46,406 bases of DNA, taken from the NCBI GenBank assembly GCA_946186205.1, contig CAMHMH010000011.1, positions 1 to 46,406 on the forward strand, written 5' to 3'. Below, one piece after another: positions 8,950 through 16,362 of this stretch; position 1 is the first letter of the stretch, and each line of letters starts with the position of its first letter. The translations under genes were made by a program, and so were the position numbers. The stretch is from an uncultured Fretibacterium sp. (lineage in GTDB: Bacteria > Synergistota > Synergistia > Synergistales > Aminobacteriaceae). A model generated the notes under the pieces. The model had not been told where the DNA came from and did no database searches. It saw only the letters and a list, made by a program, of their open reading frames with translations.

Positions 8950-10020
8950 TTATACCACTCCCATGTTCATTAATGCTTGTGCTTGTTCGTCTGCTGTCAT
9001 TCCGGCAAAATCTTCCGCTCGGATTGACGCTCGTCCTCCGTAATTATTTCCCCTCGTGCTTTCAAGTACTGGCGGCTTGGGTACTCTACTCATTCGCGGC
9101 GCGTTCATCGCTCCTCCTCCTGCATCATATCGCGGGTATCGGCTTGTCTGCGCGTCATATCGCGGGTATTTTCCTATTGGCTTAGGCGTTCCTTTCTGCG
9201 CCAGGAATGTCTGATACCACCCTTCTACTGTCTGCTGTACTAATCCGAAATTATTCCCGTTCTGCTTCACCGCCTCGTTCAGTGCCGCTTCTACCTGTTC
9301 GGGCGTATACCCGGCTCGCTGGCATTCTTTCACATACCACTGCTGAAACTCCGGGAAATCTGCCCTCTGCGTCAATTCTGCCTGATAACGGTTATTCGCT
9401 TTCCATGACTGCAATACATTCTTATAACCGCTCATTTCTGCGTTACGCCTCTGGATTAATTCATTCGCCGCTAACTCATACGCCGCTTTGTGTTCATTCT
9501 CGTAGCTGTCAAAGTCTTCTACATCTTCTATCCCTAACTTTTCACACGCTAACTTCAACGCCGCTTCATTCAGCTCTTTCGGCGTATATGCTTTCGGCTC
9601 CGTTATTCCTGATGGCAACGGCCGGTTCTCCCACGTCTGAGACTGCCTGTATGCCTGCGCACGCTGTAACTGGCTCTGCACTATCGGCACATAATGAGAT
9701 ACGGGTATATTTCCGTTCAGCCGCGATAAGTCCCACTGCTGAAACGGTATCTGCGATAATTCATCGTCCGTGTAATACTGCGGGGCTTTCGGCTCTTCCT
9801 CCGCGCTGTCGGGCATATCTCCGAAAAATTCAGATCCGAACTCTATATTTCCGTCCTCATTCAGCCTCACTCCGTCAGGAGCTAATTCCTCTTCACCTTC
9901 AGCATTGGCTGGTTCTTCCGGCACGGCCTGTAATGGCTCTTCCTCATAACCTGTATTTGCTAATCCATCCGCTGATACGTCATAGCTACTCGCCTGTGCT
10001 GCTGTCATCTGTTCGTCCAT
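8950..10020 (-). CDS. Scaffolding protein
   Basis: 356 residues: an acidic, low-complexity N-terminal third (EEEPLQAVPEEPANAEGEEE), a helical middle with many Q, E and K (QAELTQRADFPEFQQWYVKE, EQVEAALNEAVKQ) and a G/R-rich tail with the duplicated element YPRYDA. This composition and the place directly before the capsid gene identify a head scaffold. The end DFAGMTADEQAQALMNMG could be the capsid-binding helix. Start is the ATG nine bases after AGGAGG, inside the end of the upstream gene. Confidence 0.78.
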   Translation of the reverse strand: MDEQMTAAQASSYDVSADGLANTGYEEEPLQAVPEEPANAEGEEELAPDGVRLNEDGNIEFGSEFFGDMPDSAEEEPKAPQYYTDDELSQIPFQQWDLSRLNGNIPVSHYVPIVQSQLQRAQAYRQSQTWENRPLPSGITEPKAYTPKELNEAALKLACEKLGIEDVEDFDSYENEHKAAYELAANELIQRRNAEMSGYKNVLQSWKANNRYQAELTQRADFPEFQQWYVKECQRAGYTPEQVEAALNEAVKQNGNNFGLVQQTVEGWYQTFLAQKGTPKPIGKYPRYDAQTSRYPRYDAGGGAMNAPRMSRVPKPPVLESTRGNNYGGRASIRAEDFAGMTADEQAQALMNMGVV

Positions 10021-10195
10021 TCATTAATGCCTCCTCTTTCAGTCTCGCGCTTATGTTGTCCCAGTACTCTTTCCGCTTCCGTCGGTACTGGTGTATGTCC
10101 TGTATTGACGGCAAATATTTCTCGTACTCGCTGAACTCTTCATCTATCAGCGTACGTACTCTCTCGTCCAGTTCTAACGCTTTCTTACTCGCCAT
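9986..10195 (-). CDS. Small helical protein, 69 aa
   Basis: ATG follows GGAGG. Highly charged and helical (ALELDERVRTLIDEEFSEYEKYL..., YRRKRKEYWDNISARLKEEALM). It overlaps the scaffold gene by 35 bases and the upstream gene by 11, so expression is coupled to head genes. No family recognised; a small head-assembly factor is possible. Confidence 0.6.
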   Translation of the reverse strand: MASKKALELDERVRTLIDEEFSEYEKYLPSIQDIHQYRRKRKEYWDNISARLKEEALMNGRTDDSSTGE

Positions 10196-10445
10196 TCCTT
10201 AATTCCTCCTCTGCTATTTCTCCACGCTGTTTCAGGTATTCGCAATGTCCGCGAAAACTTTTCATCACTCGCAGTTCTGCTAATTTGTCTGCAAGCTCGA
10301 TATTGTCAGTCGTGAATATGTCATTCTCTAAACACTGGATTATGTTTTCTCGCCTGTCGTCAAGAAATTCACTCAGCACTTCAGCCGCTATTCGTGTCCT
10401 GCGTCCCTTCTCCGCGTCTTTCCTCAATTCATCGTTCATTTCCAT
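10185..10445 (-). CDS. Small helical protein, 86 aa
   Basis: Charged, helical throughout (DELRKDAEKGRRTRIAAEVL, ELADKLAELRVMKSFRGH). A dimeric coiled coil is likely. Overlaps both neighbours by about ten bases, as is common for compact head operons. No recognised domain. Confidence 0.6.
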   Translation of the reverse strand: MEMNDELRKDAEKGRRTRIAAEVLSEFLDDRRENIIQCLENDIFTTDNIELADKLAELRVMKSFRGHCEYLKQRGEIAEEELRNGE

Positions 10446-10561
10446 ATCGTTTTTCGCTCCAATCGATTTAGTCTCTCTTCAAGCTCCGTTATTCGCCTGT
10501 CTTGGTTGTAACTGCTCCACGCAACTGCTATCGTTAGGATTGCCGCTAATATCTCAGTCAT
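10436..10561 (-). CDS. 41-aa single-pass membrane peptide
   Basis: Start is the ATG at 10559-10561, overlapping the TGA of the preceding gene. Residues 3-15 (EILAAILTIAVAW) form a membrane segment, followed by a charged helix (DRRITELEERLNRLERK). The layout resembles other short TM plus coiled-coil peptides of this genome but with the order reversed. Function unknown. Confidence 0.55.
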   Translation of the reverse strand: MTEILAAILTIAVAWSSYNQDRRITELEERLNRLERKTIWK

Positions 10562-10841
10562 TCGTTGCCTCCGTAAAATCCGGAAATACTTTTCGCAACG
10601 CCACTTCAAATAATGGTATACAAAACTGATAGAACTTCTGAAATGCAAGTTTCTGCGAGGCTACTTTCACCGCTTCTTCATCTGCGTCATCAGGCAACCT
10701 TTCTCCTATGAAAACAACCCTCCGCCCGGAATACTTACGGCTTGTCATTATGTCGCTGATATGCTCTTTCGGCATTCCGGCCTTTACGTCTGTCAACAGC
10801 TTTTTTATTTCAGCTTCCGTGAATGTGTATAGTATTTCCAT
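10554..10841 (-). CDS. Hypothetical protein, 95 aa
   Basis: Starts MEILYTFTEAEIKKLLTDVK and contains RRVVFIGERLPDDADEEAVK, a compact alpha/beta arrangement with no motif I recognise. Two bases separate it from the upstream gene; four bases overlap the downstream membrane peptide. Confidence 0.6.
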   Translation of the reverse strand: MEILYTFTEAEIKKLLTDVKAGMPKEHISDIMTSRKYSGRRVVFIGERLPDDADEEAVKVASQKLAFQKFYQFCIPLFEVALRKVFPDFTEATND

Positions 10842-10842
10842 G

Positions 10843-11028
10843 TCATTCGTTGCCTCCGTCTTCGTTAAAGAATATCGAACTCCTCACAGTATTATTCTTC
10901 GTACTGTCAAAAAAGCGTATGGCTTCCATAAGTAGCTGGTTCTTCAAATATTCTTTCACATCATCAATGCTTTGTATCGCATCTATTTTCCTGCGCTCTT
11001 CCCTGACATCTATTGTTATTTCCATCAT
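10843..11028 (-). CDS. Hypothetical protein, 61 aa
   Basis: Start set at the double ATG at 11023-11028, ten bases after AGGAGGACG; an upstream in-frame ATG lies inside the previous gene and lacks a site. Sequence MMEITIDVREERRKIDAIQ..., helical with a strand at each end. Unknown function. Confidence 0.55.
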   Translation of the reverse strand: MMEITIDVREERRKIDAIQSIDDVKEYLKNQLLMEAIRFFDSTKNNTVRSSIFFNEDGGNE

Positions 11029-11041
11029 TGCGTCCGTCCTC

Positions 11042-11311
11042 CTATATTTCGAGTTCCGCAATTGTCTCGAATACTTCTTCACATGTCTTGATTACTCCGT
11101 ATGATTTCCCGCACGTAGGGCATGTATATATCTCCTGCACACCTTCAGGGAGAAAATGCCAAGCGCAAAGCTCTACATGGCTATGAACGGGACATACTTC
11201 ACACCTCTTGTGTTCATTGCACGTAGGCACTATTTCTGCATTATGGTATCCGTCCACATAAAGCCTTTTTTCCTTGTACTGCTCGTTGTATTTCCTCACG
11301 CTTGTTTTCAT
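11042..11311 (-). CDS. Cysteine-rich zinc-binding protein, 89 aa
   Basis: Two metal-binding clusters: CNEHKRCEVC with following histidines (VHSHVELCAWH) and a CPTCGK knuckle near residue 66. Likely binds one or two zinc ions. The start overlaps the stop of the portal gene by four bases (ATGA). No family was recognised; it could be a nucleic-acid-binding or regulatory protein made with the head. Confidence 0.6.
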   Translation of the reverse strand: MKTSVRKYNEQYKEKRLYVDGYHNAEIVPTCNEHKRCEVCPVHSHVELCAWHFLPEGVQEIYTCPTCGKSYGVIKTCEEVFETIAELEI

Positions 11312-13233
11312 TGCTGGCCTCCCGTTATCGCTTTCTGTATCATCTGCATTGCCGCCTGTGCATCCTCGCGTCCCTCTGCATGTCCCTGTTCTGCCGATTG
11401 CTGTAACTGCGCTTGCTCCTGCTGTAATGCTTGCTGTTGCGCCATCATCATCATTTGCTGACGGATTATTTCAGGGTCAAGAACATAGCTTTGCGGGTCT
11501 CGTATTCCGCTCTCCTCTAACAGCTTTTGCGCCGCTCTCGCCCATTCTGACGGCGTTACCGCTCCTATCTGCATTCCGTCGGGTGCTATGGCCGTCAAGT
11601 AATACTGCAAATTCTGTATCGTCTGCTGACGCTTCCCGATACCTGCCTCGGTGTTCACGTCTATGTCGTACTCTCCGCGCAAATCATCAGGCGTTACCTG
11701 CAACACCTGATTTTTTAGTCGTATCACTGTCGGCTGATCTATATATCTCTGGTTCAGCTCCACCACAAAACGCAGTGCCTCGCTTACTCCCGTTTCTGCA
11801 AACACCCTCACTATGTAGTCGATACGCTGTTCGCTTGCCTGCTGAAGTAAGCTGATACCCGTCGCGGTCTTGTTCAGGCTCTCCGCGTCCGTCCCCTGAT
11901 TGTACCTAGTACGCCCGGTCGTTTGCTCTAATGCTCCTTCTAGGCTCTCTAGCATGTCCATTGTCCACGGAGCTATCGTGTTTTGCGGGAAGGGAAATAC
12001 TACCGTACGGGGGTCTCGCCCGCGCACCTTGATGTACTGCTTGTTTTCCTGTATGTCTTTCAGGTCTACTCCGTCCCCGTCGATAAACCATCGCTGAAAA
12101 TTCGTATTCACCGTGTTGATTAACATCTGACGGATTAACCCGGTCTTTATCGTCTGGATTTCCCCGACTATCTCCGCTAGCGACAAATTAGACAGCACTT
12201 TGAACGGATCACGCACTGGCGACAGCGTGAATATTGGCACGCGACCGTACGGATTTTCCGTTACTCTCAGCAGCTCTTCTCCTACTACCGAGACTAGCGC
12301 GTCTTCTAGCATTCCGTCTCCGTTTATATCCAGCTTGATATAGCACTCGTAAAGCTCATACAACGCCCGTGCGCCTTCTTCATCATTCGGCCTCTGGTCG
12401 GTTTCGTCATTCAGTTCTACTTCAAACTGTCCGTATATCACTTTTCCGCTTCCGGCATTCTCGATTGCTCGTTCTACCGCTTGAAGGTCATATACTCCAG
12501 AACGCGCCTGCTTGCGTAAATGGTCGGCCGTTACCATCTGCCTGTGCGCTACAAAATTCGCGTCTTTCAGGCTCTTGGCTTCTGGCGACCAGCGCAAGTC
12601 CGTTACTCTTACAGGCTCGATTATTGGCTTGTTACTCTTCAGCCGTCCTATCCTGTACGCTACCTGACACTGCCCGTACATGTCCGGCGGGCTCGCGTAA
12701 AGTATCTCGCACCATTGGTCGGCCTGTAGCATCATTAATCGTGATATATCGCAGTACTCGATTTTTGCCTCGTCCCAATCCTCTATGCGTTCCCACCAGA
12801 TTTTTACCGCTCCGAGATTGTACTGAAATGCGTCCGTGAACCAGTCCCACAGCACTAGAAATCCTTTATTCTGCGTCATTAACTGAAACGAGATTAACGC
12901 TTTGAGCAATTCTGCCCTCTGCACGTCCTCTTCATTACGCCCGACTATTACTACAGCTTCATCGCTTCCACCGAAAAACGAGTTCATTATTACTGGGATT
13001 GCCCATTGAACCACGCTCCAGAAGTCATATGACACAAAATCGCTTTGATCCTTCGTCTGCGAAAATCTCTTGTCGTAATATGCCAGGTCGGCTTCATATA
13101 TCTGGTGTCTTGTCCGCAACACCGGCTCAACTTTCGACGTGAAGAAGCTGTTTGACCGTTCTATGTCCCTAAGTACTGACTTCCTTATTCCCGGTATCAC
13201 TCCGGCTACATTTTCCCTGCTATCGGGTTCCAA
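11308..13233 (-). CDS. Portal protein, 641 aa
   Basis: Length and order of elements fit a podovirus portal: helical N-terminus, FVSYDFWSVVQWAIPVIMNS, the wing with beta strands, and the conserved RYNQGTDAESLNKTATGI followed by a long helix. The last 70 residues are a glutamine-rich helix (QQMMMMAQQQALQQEQAQ), like the barrel of P22-type portals. It forms the twelve-subunit DNA gate. The start lies 28 bases inside the terminase gene. Confidence 0.88.
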   Translation of the reverse strand: MEPDSRENVAGVIPGIRKSVLRDIERSNSFFTSKVEPVLRTRHQIYEADLAYYDKRFSQTKDQSDFVSYDFWSVVQWAIPVIMNSFFGGSDEAVVIVGRNEEDVQRAELLKALISFQLMTQNKGFLVLWDWFTDAFQYNLGAVKIWWERIEDWDEAKIEYCDISRLMMLQADQWCEILYASPPDMYGQCQVAYRIGRLKSNKPIIEPVRVTDLRWSPEAKSLKDANFVAHRQMVTADHLRKQARSGVYDLQAVERAIENAGSGKVIYGQFEVELNDETDQRPNDEEGARALYELYECYIKLDINGDGMLEDALVSVVGEELLRVTENPYGRVPIFTLSPVRDPFKVLSNLSLAEIVGEIQTIKTGLIRQMLINTVNTNFQRWFIDGDGVDLKDIQENKQYIKVRGRDPRTVVFPFPQNTIAPWTMDMLESLEGALEQTTGRTRYNQGTDAESLNKTATGISLLQQASEQRIDYIVRVFAETGVSEALRFVVELNQRYIDQPTVIRLKNQVLQVTPDDLRGEYDIDVNTEAGIGKRQQTIQNLQYYLTAIAPDGMQIGAVTPSEWARAAQKLLEESGIRDPQSYVLDPEIIRQQMMMMAQQQALQQEQAQLQQSAEQGHAEGREDAQAAMQMIQKAITGGQQ

Positions 13234-14645
13234 TCGTCATTCCACCTCTCACTGTTACGGCTCTGGTACGGCGTTGCGCTCATCTGCTCGATATACGCTA
13301 GCGCGTCGATTACGTCATCATGCACTCCATGAGGGTACGCAAGCAATTCTGCTTCAAGTTCAGGCAGCCACACCGCACGCTCCTTAAACCACACTGTACC
13401 TACCGTAAATCGCGGCTGTAGCGTGTCTATTCTCAGGTTTTTCGCGTCCTTCACATTTCCCGCCTTGAGCGGCGTTATCCTGAAGAATATCCCTCGTGCG
13501 GGCATCTCCTTTTCCAGAAAGTGAACTAGCGAACGCTGATACGCTGTCTGCTCAATACCTACTGCTAACGGCCTCCACTTCTGAACCGCTGAGAACACCG
13601 CGTCCATCGTCGTGCTTGGGTCATATCTCCCGTACTCCACATCCAGCACGAACCAATGACCCGCCGGGTTTACTCCTACCGTAACTATTGCTGAAAAGTC
13701 TGCGTTCGGTTTCTCGCTGATTGCTAGGTCTACTGCCGTGTAGATGTTCATTTCGTGCAAGTTCGGGAGTATCTCGTAGTACTTGAAGTATTCTCTCTTG
13801 AATTTCTGACTGTCAGGGCTGATACATTCGCACATCTTGTTCCTGTACCATATATCTGTCTTGCCTTCCAGCGCGTATGTGTTGCGGTCTCGTTCAATTT
13901 CTTTCAGCGGCCATTTTTCCGGCCATGCTGAACGCCCTTCCGCTGTCAGTATTGGAATCTTCTTCGCTGTGAATTTCAGCCGTGATGCTCCCCGTATTAT
14001 GCATTCCATAATACAGCGTTCGCCGAGATTGTTCCCGATGATGAATATCCTTGTCGACTGACCGAGAAAATACACGTCAGACAAAAACCAGTCCCAGTCA
14101 CTTGCTGTTACAGTTTCGCTTCGTGCGTCTTCCTCGTCTTGCGGGTCATCAATAATCACCAAGTCAGGCCGCTTTGCTCCCCACGACAAACCACGAACCG
14201 CCGCTCCCTTGCCATATGCCTCAATTCTGACTGATTGCCCGGTCTGATACTCGACTTCAAGCGCAAGCCCGGAATTTTCTCGCACTGCTGTCATCATCCG
14301 GCTCATGTCGGGATTGCTCAGAAATTCACGCGAGACTTCTACAAGTTTTTTGCTCGCCGTTCTCTGTGTCGCGCATATCACTACCAAATAGCTCCGCTTC
14401 TCGTTCGGGTATGTCAGCGCGTGAAGCAAATTCGCCCGGATAACTATCTGCGTTTTCGCGCTCTCTCGGAACGCCTCTACCGCAAAATGCCCGGTCCCGT
14501 TCAGTAGTATATTGCTCCATTCTTCATGAAACGCCGCCGGTGATACATCATCTTTCGACGGGATGAATTTCTCCCGGAACGACAGAAGGCTATTCATTGC
14601 GCGTTTTTCCGCATCAAGGTGCTGTGCTATCTCGCTGTCTGTCAT
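13206..14645 (-). CDS. terL: Terminase large subunit
   Basis: 479 residues. ATPase half: degenerate Walker A FRESAKT near residue 60, Walker B PDLVIIDDP near 160, and coupling motif FIIGNN. Nuclease half (RNase H-like, Terminase_6C type): AVDLAISE, GIEQTAYQ and HDDVIDALAY supply the acidic residues. It packages DNA into the head with the portal. The Walker A lacks the usual glycines, a known variation among large terminases. Start follows GGAGCAG and overlaps the small subunit gene. Confidence 0.92.
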   Translation of the reverse strand: MTDSEIAQHLDAEKRAMNSLLSFREKFIPSKDDVSPAAFHEEWSNILLNGTGHFAVEAFRESAKTQIVIRANLLHALTYPNEKRSYLVVICATQRTASKKLVEVSREFLSNPDMSRMMTAVRENSGLALEVEYQTGQSVRIEAYGKGAAVRGLSWGAKRPDLVIIDDPQDEEDARSETVTASDWDWFLSDVYFLGQSTRIFIIGNNLGERCIMECIIRGASRLKFTAKKIPILTAEGRSAWPEKWPLKEIERDRNTYALEGKTDIWYRNKMCECISPDSQKFKREYFKYYEILPNLHEMNIYTAVDLAISEKPNADFSAIVTVGVNPAGHWFVLDVEYGRYDPSTTMDAVFSAVQKWRPLAVGIEQTAYQRSLVHFLEKEMPARGIFFRITPLKAGNVKDAKNLRIDTLQPRFTVGTVWFKERAVWLPELEAELLAYPHGVHDDVIDALAYIEQMSATPYQSRNSERWNDDWNPIAGKM

Positions 14646-14949
14646 TCATCTGCTCCATTGCTACGCGCCGAATTTGCGTCAGTACGTCGGCTGTATTGTT
14701 CACGTCAAACGATATGTCCTGCGATTGCGCCGGCTTGCCGTATGCCCTATCCAGTATCGTTTTGGCTGCTTCTAGTCGGTACGCTGTCTTCTCTCGTGGG
14801 TTCTGCATTATCTCGACCAACAGCGCAACAGCTTCAGGGCTTGCCGCTCGTAGGGCTTCTTTCACATCATCGGGGATTTTCGGACGGCCATCACTCAGTA
14901 TCTTATGACCGGGCAAAAATCTTCCGGCTTTATCTCTTTGTGCCGCCAT
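14614..14949 (-). CDS. Terminase small subunit
   Basis: 111 residues: basic start with AGRFLPGHKILSDGRPKIP, then helices (EALRAASPEAVALLVEIMQ, RLEAAKTILDRAYGKP). The pattern GRF-PG ... peal-L-eim ... R--AA--ildRayGKP is that of small phage proteins next to terL that recognise DNA for packaging. AGGAGG lies eight bases before ATG. A rho-independent terminator sits about 70 bases upstream, so the packaging genes need read-through or their own promoter. Confidence 0.78.
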   Translation of the reverse strand: MAAQRDKAGRFLPGHKILSDGRPKIPDDVKEALRAASPEAVALLVEIMQNPREKTAYRLEAAKTILDRAYGKPAQSQDISFDVNNTADVLTQIRRVAMEQMNDRQRDSTAP

Positions 14950-15015
14950 TCGTCTACCCTCCTATAACACAAACGGCACATGCCCGAAGACACATGCCGC
15001 TTTTATTTCTGCACA

Positions 15016-15048
15016 TAAAAATACCCCGCTGATTTTCTCAGGGGGTAT
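15016..15048 (-). terminator. Rho-independent terminator before terminase genes
   Basis: On the minus strand ATACCCC-CTGA, loop GAAAA, TCAG-CGGGGTAT, then TTTTT. It lies between the small membrane-protein cassette and terS. It should stop leftward transcripts from the cassette promoter, so late transcription of head genes probably depends on antitermination or a separate start. Confidence 0.8.
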
Positions 15049-15148
15049 CAGTTATTTCTTTTTGCCAAAAGATGAACTAGAAGATTCACGGGATTATTGT
15101 ATGAACCTTCAGGCTCATAATATTGCCCGTTTCTAGATATAAGGAATT

Positions 15149-15403
15149 TTACCCGAAATCGTTCTTTTTGTCCAGTGAGTTATCTCTCACTTCACCAGCG
15201 CGAGCACTCCCAGTACTATCTGAACTCCTCCGTACTATCTGAACTCCTCCAACTACTAACGCTACTATTATTCCGCATATCGTCAGCCGGTCAGAATTTC
15301 CCCGCTCTATTCGGCGGTCTAAATCATCATACGCCATATTCAACTGTTCTTGAAGGTCTGCGCATTTCCTCTCAAGCTCCGCTATTCTCTCGTCTGTCGT
15401 CAT
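15149..15403 (-). CDS. Coiled-coil plus membrane protein, frameshifted by a 19-bp duplication
   Basis: 84 residues as it stands: a heptad coiled coil (ERIAELERKCADLQEQLN), then a membrane segment (LTICGIIVALVVGGVQIV) that ends abruptly in a charged tail RRSSDSTGSARAGEV. The membrane segment is cut at a perfect tandem repeat of 19 bases. Removing one copy restores GVQIVLGVLALVK and a stop at once (TGA at 15187-15189), a 65-residue product like XhlA-type or other coiled-coil/TM lysis or exclusion proteins. So the present reading frame looks like a mutated allele. It is last of three small membrane genes. Confidence 0.7.
   Translation of the reverse strand: MTTDERIAELERKCADLQEQLNMAYDDLDRRIERGNSDRLTICGIIVALVVGGVQIVRRSSDSTGSARAGEVRDNSLDKKNDFG
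15213..15250. repeat. Perfect 19-bp tandem duplication
   Basis: GTACTATCTGAACTCCTCC occurs twice with no gap (15213-15231 and 15232-15250). The unit is not a multiple of three and shifts the frame of the overlapping gene. Confidence 0.97.
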
Positions 15404-15405
15404 CT

Positions 15406-15558
15406 TTACCCCTTCAACGCAAACAGCATTAACGCTATCACCGTTCCGATCGCATACCCCGCAAAGATTATCACGGCCATACGCAACAATGCTCGGTTAA
15501 TCCCCCCGCCGTTCCGCTCCTCTGCTTTTCGCGACGCTATCTTCTCTCGTATGTCCAT
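15406..15558 (-). CDS. 50-aa membrane protein
   Basis: ATG at 15556-15558 after GGAGTGAAG; stop TAA two bases before the next gene. MDIREKIASRKAEERNGGG is a charged start and NRALLRMAVIIFAGYAIG followed by TVIALMLFAL is one membrane segment, perhaps a hairpin. It sits in the middle of three small membrane genes. Holin, antiholin or exclusion factor are all possible. Codons fit the neighbours. Confidence 0.65.
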   Translation of the reverse strand: MDIREKIASRKAEERNGGGINRALLRMAVIIFAGYAIGTVIALMLFALKG

Positions 15559-15607
15559 TCACTCTTCACTCCTTGTCATTTCCGCATTTCCCCCGCTTTG
15601 TATGGCC

Positions 15608-15946
15608 TCACGCAGTCCCTTTCAGCCTCGCTAGTTCCTCTCGAACAATCCCCCGTATACCTTCCTCGCGTTTCTCCCGGCGTTTGTCCCGGAACATGTC
15701 CACAATTGCAGGCGCAACGCCCAATATCAGAACCGAAAATCCTATCACCGCTCCGATCACCGTAAACCCGATTGTCTGAAAGTGCTGCAACATGTCAATC
15801 TTCGTCGCGTTCATTTCGATTTTATGCTCAATCACACCAAGCCGCTTTTCAGTCTCTATCAATCGCCCATCAATATATATCTTCAGGCCGTCAATACCGC
15901 TCCGAAACTCTGAGGCCGTCAATGTCTCTCTGTCGTTGCTAGTCAT
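15608..15946 (-). CDS. 112-aa coiled-coil membrane protein
   Basis: A soluble helical half (GLKIYIDGRLIETEKRLGVI, with EHKIEMNATKIDMLQHF), one membrane segment (TIGFTVIGAVIGFSVLILGV) and a basic/acidic cytoplasmic-type tail (MFRDKRREKREEG). Same plan as two plus-strand proteins near 31-32 kb. The start overlaps the HTH gene by eight bases, so the two are coupled. Function unknown; membrane-linked exclusion or lysis control are candidates. Confidence 0.65.
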   Translation of the reverse strand: MTSNDRETLTASEFRSGIDGLKIYIDGRLIETEKRLGVIEHKIEMNATKIDMLQHFQTIGFTVIGAVIGFSVLILGVAPAIVDMFRDKRREKREEGIRGIVREELARLKGTA

Positions 15947-16196
15947 TCCGCATTTCCCCTTTCAACCGCTCAAGCATCGCTTTGTCCTCTTCGTGCTGCT
16001 GCTTCAGGTTCTTACTTCCTCCCGGCGGTAATCTCTTGAAGTTCTCTACCGACGAACGAGGAATTGCCCAACTACTGCCAATTTTCTCCGCTCCGTCAAA
16101 TCTGCCCTGACGACATAACACTAGCACACGGCTTCTATCTACATTGAGCATTAATGCCACATCAACCGCTGACATATATTCTTCCTTTATTGGCAT
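15939..16196 (-). CDS. Small HTH regulator (HTH_17/excisionase type)
   Basis: 85 residues. Residues 7-55 (YMSAVDVALMLNVDRSRVLV, then GAEKIGSSWAIPRSSVENF) match the MerR-like/excisionase helix-turn-helix in which a wing ends W-IPRS-VE. ATG at 16196 is preceded by AGGAGATGACATA, whose AGGA is part of the first palindromic operator, so the protein may repress itself. It leads the three membrane genes and faces the 917-aa gene across 166 bases. No recombinase is nearby, so it is more likely a regulator than an excisionase. Confidence 0.75.
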   Translation of the reverse strand: MPIKEEYMSAVDVALMLNVDRSRVLVLCRQGRFDGAEKIGSSWAIPRSSVENFKRLPPGGSKNLKQQHEEDKAMLERLKGEMRND

Positions 16197-16205
16197 TATG
16201 TCATC

Positions 16206-16293
16206 TCCTATTCTTAGGATAGATTATATCTTTGTCCTATTTTTAGGATAATACGTAATATTACTGAATGCACTATCCTATTACTAGGATATA
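16206..16293. promoter_or_regulatory. Three palindromic operators between divergent genes
   Basis: TCCTATTCTTAGGATA at 16206-16221, TCCTATTTTTAGGATA at 16235-16250 and TCCTATTACTAGGATA at 16276-16291 share the dyad TCCTA-N4-TAGGA. The first overlaps the ribosome binding site of the HTH gene. The third runs into TATACT, a possible -10 for the plus-strand gene. The likely binder is the adjacent HTH protein (inference). Confidence 0.85.
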
Positions 16294-16313
16294 CTATGCA
16301 CCGTCAACAGGAA

Positions 16314-16325
16314 ATCAGGCCTGAT
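16314..16325. repeat. Perfect 12-bp palindrome ATCAGGCCTGAT
   Basis: Lies in the 5' leader of the 917-aa gene, 37 bases before its start. It may be a separate protein site or a small RNA hairpin. Confidence 0.6.
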
Positions 16326-16362
16326 ACCTTAGATAATCCATATTTGAAAGGAAGTTTACAGA

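Noticed and set aside
9207-10202. Plus-strand reading frame of 331 codons over the scaffold gene
   Set aside because: Shadow frame: composition is biased and there is no ribosome binding site; the scaffold gene on the other strand explains the bases.
14977-15003. CGGCACATG ... CACATGCCG as a second hairpin before terS
   Set aside because: The arms are mainly direct copies of ACATGCC and pair over only five bases, so it is not a convincing stem.
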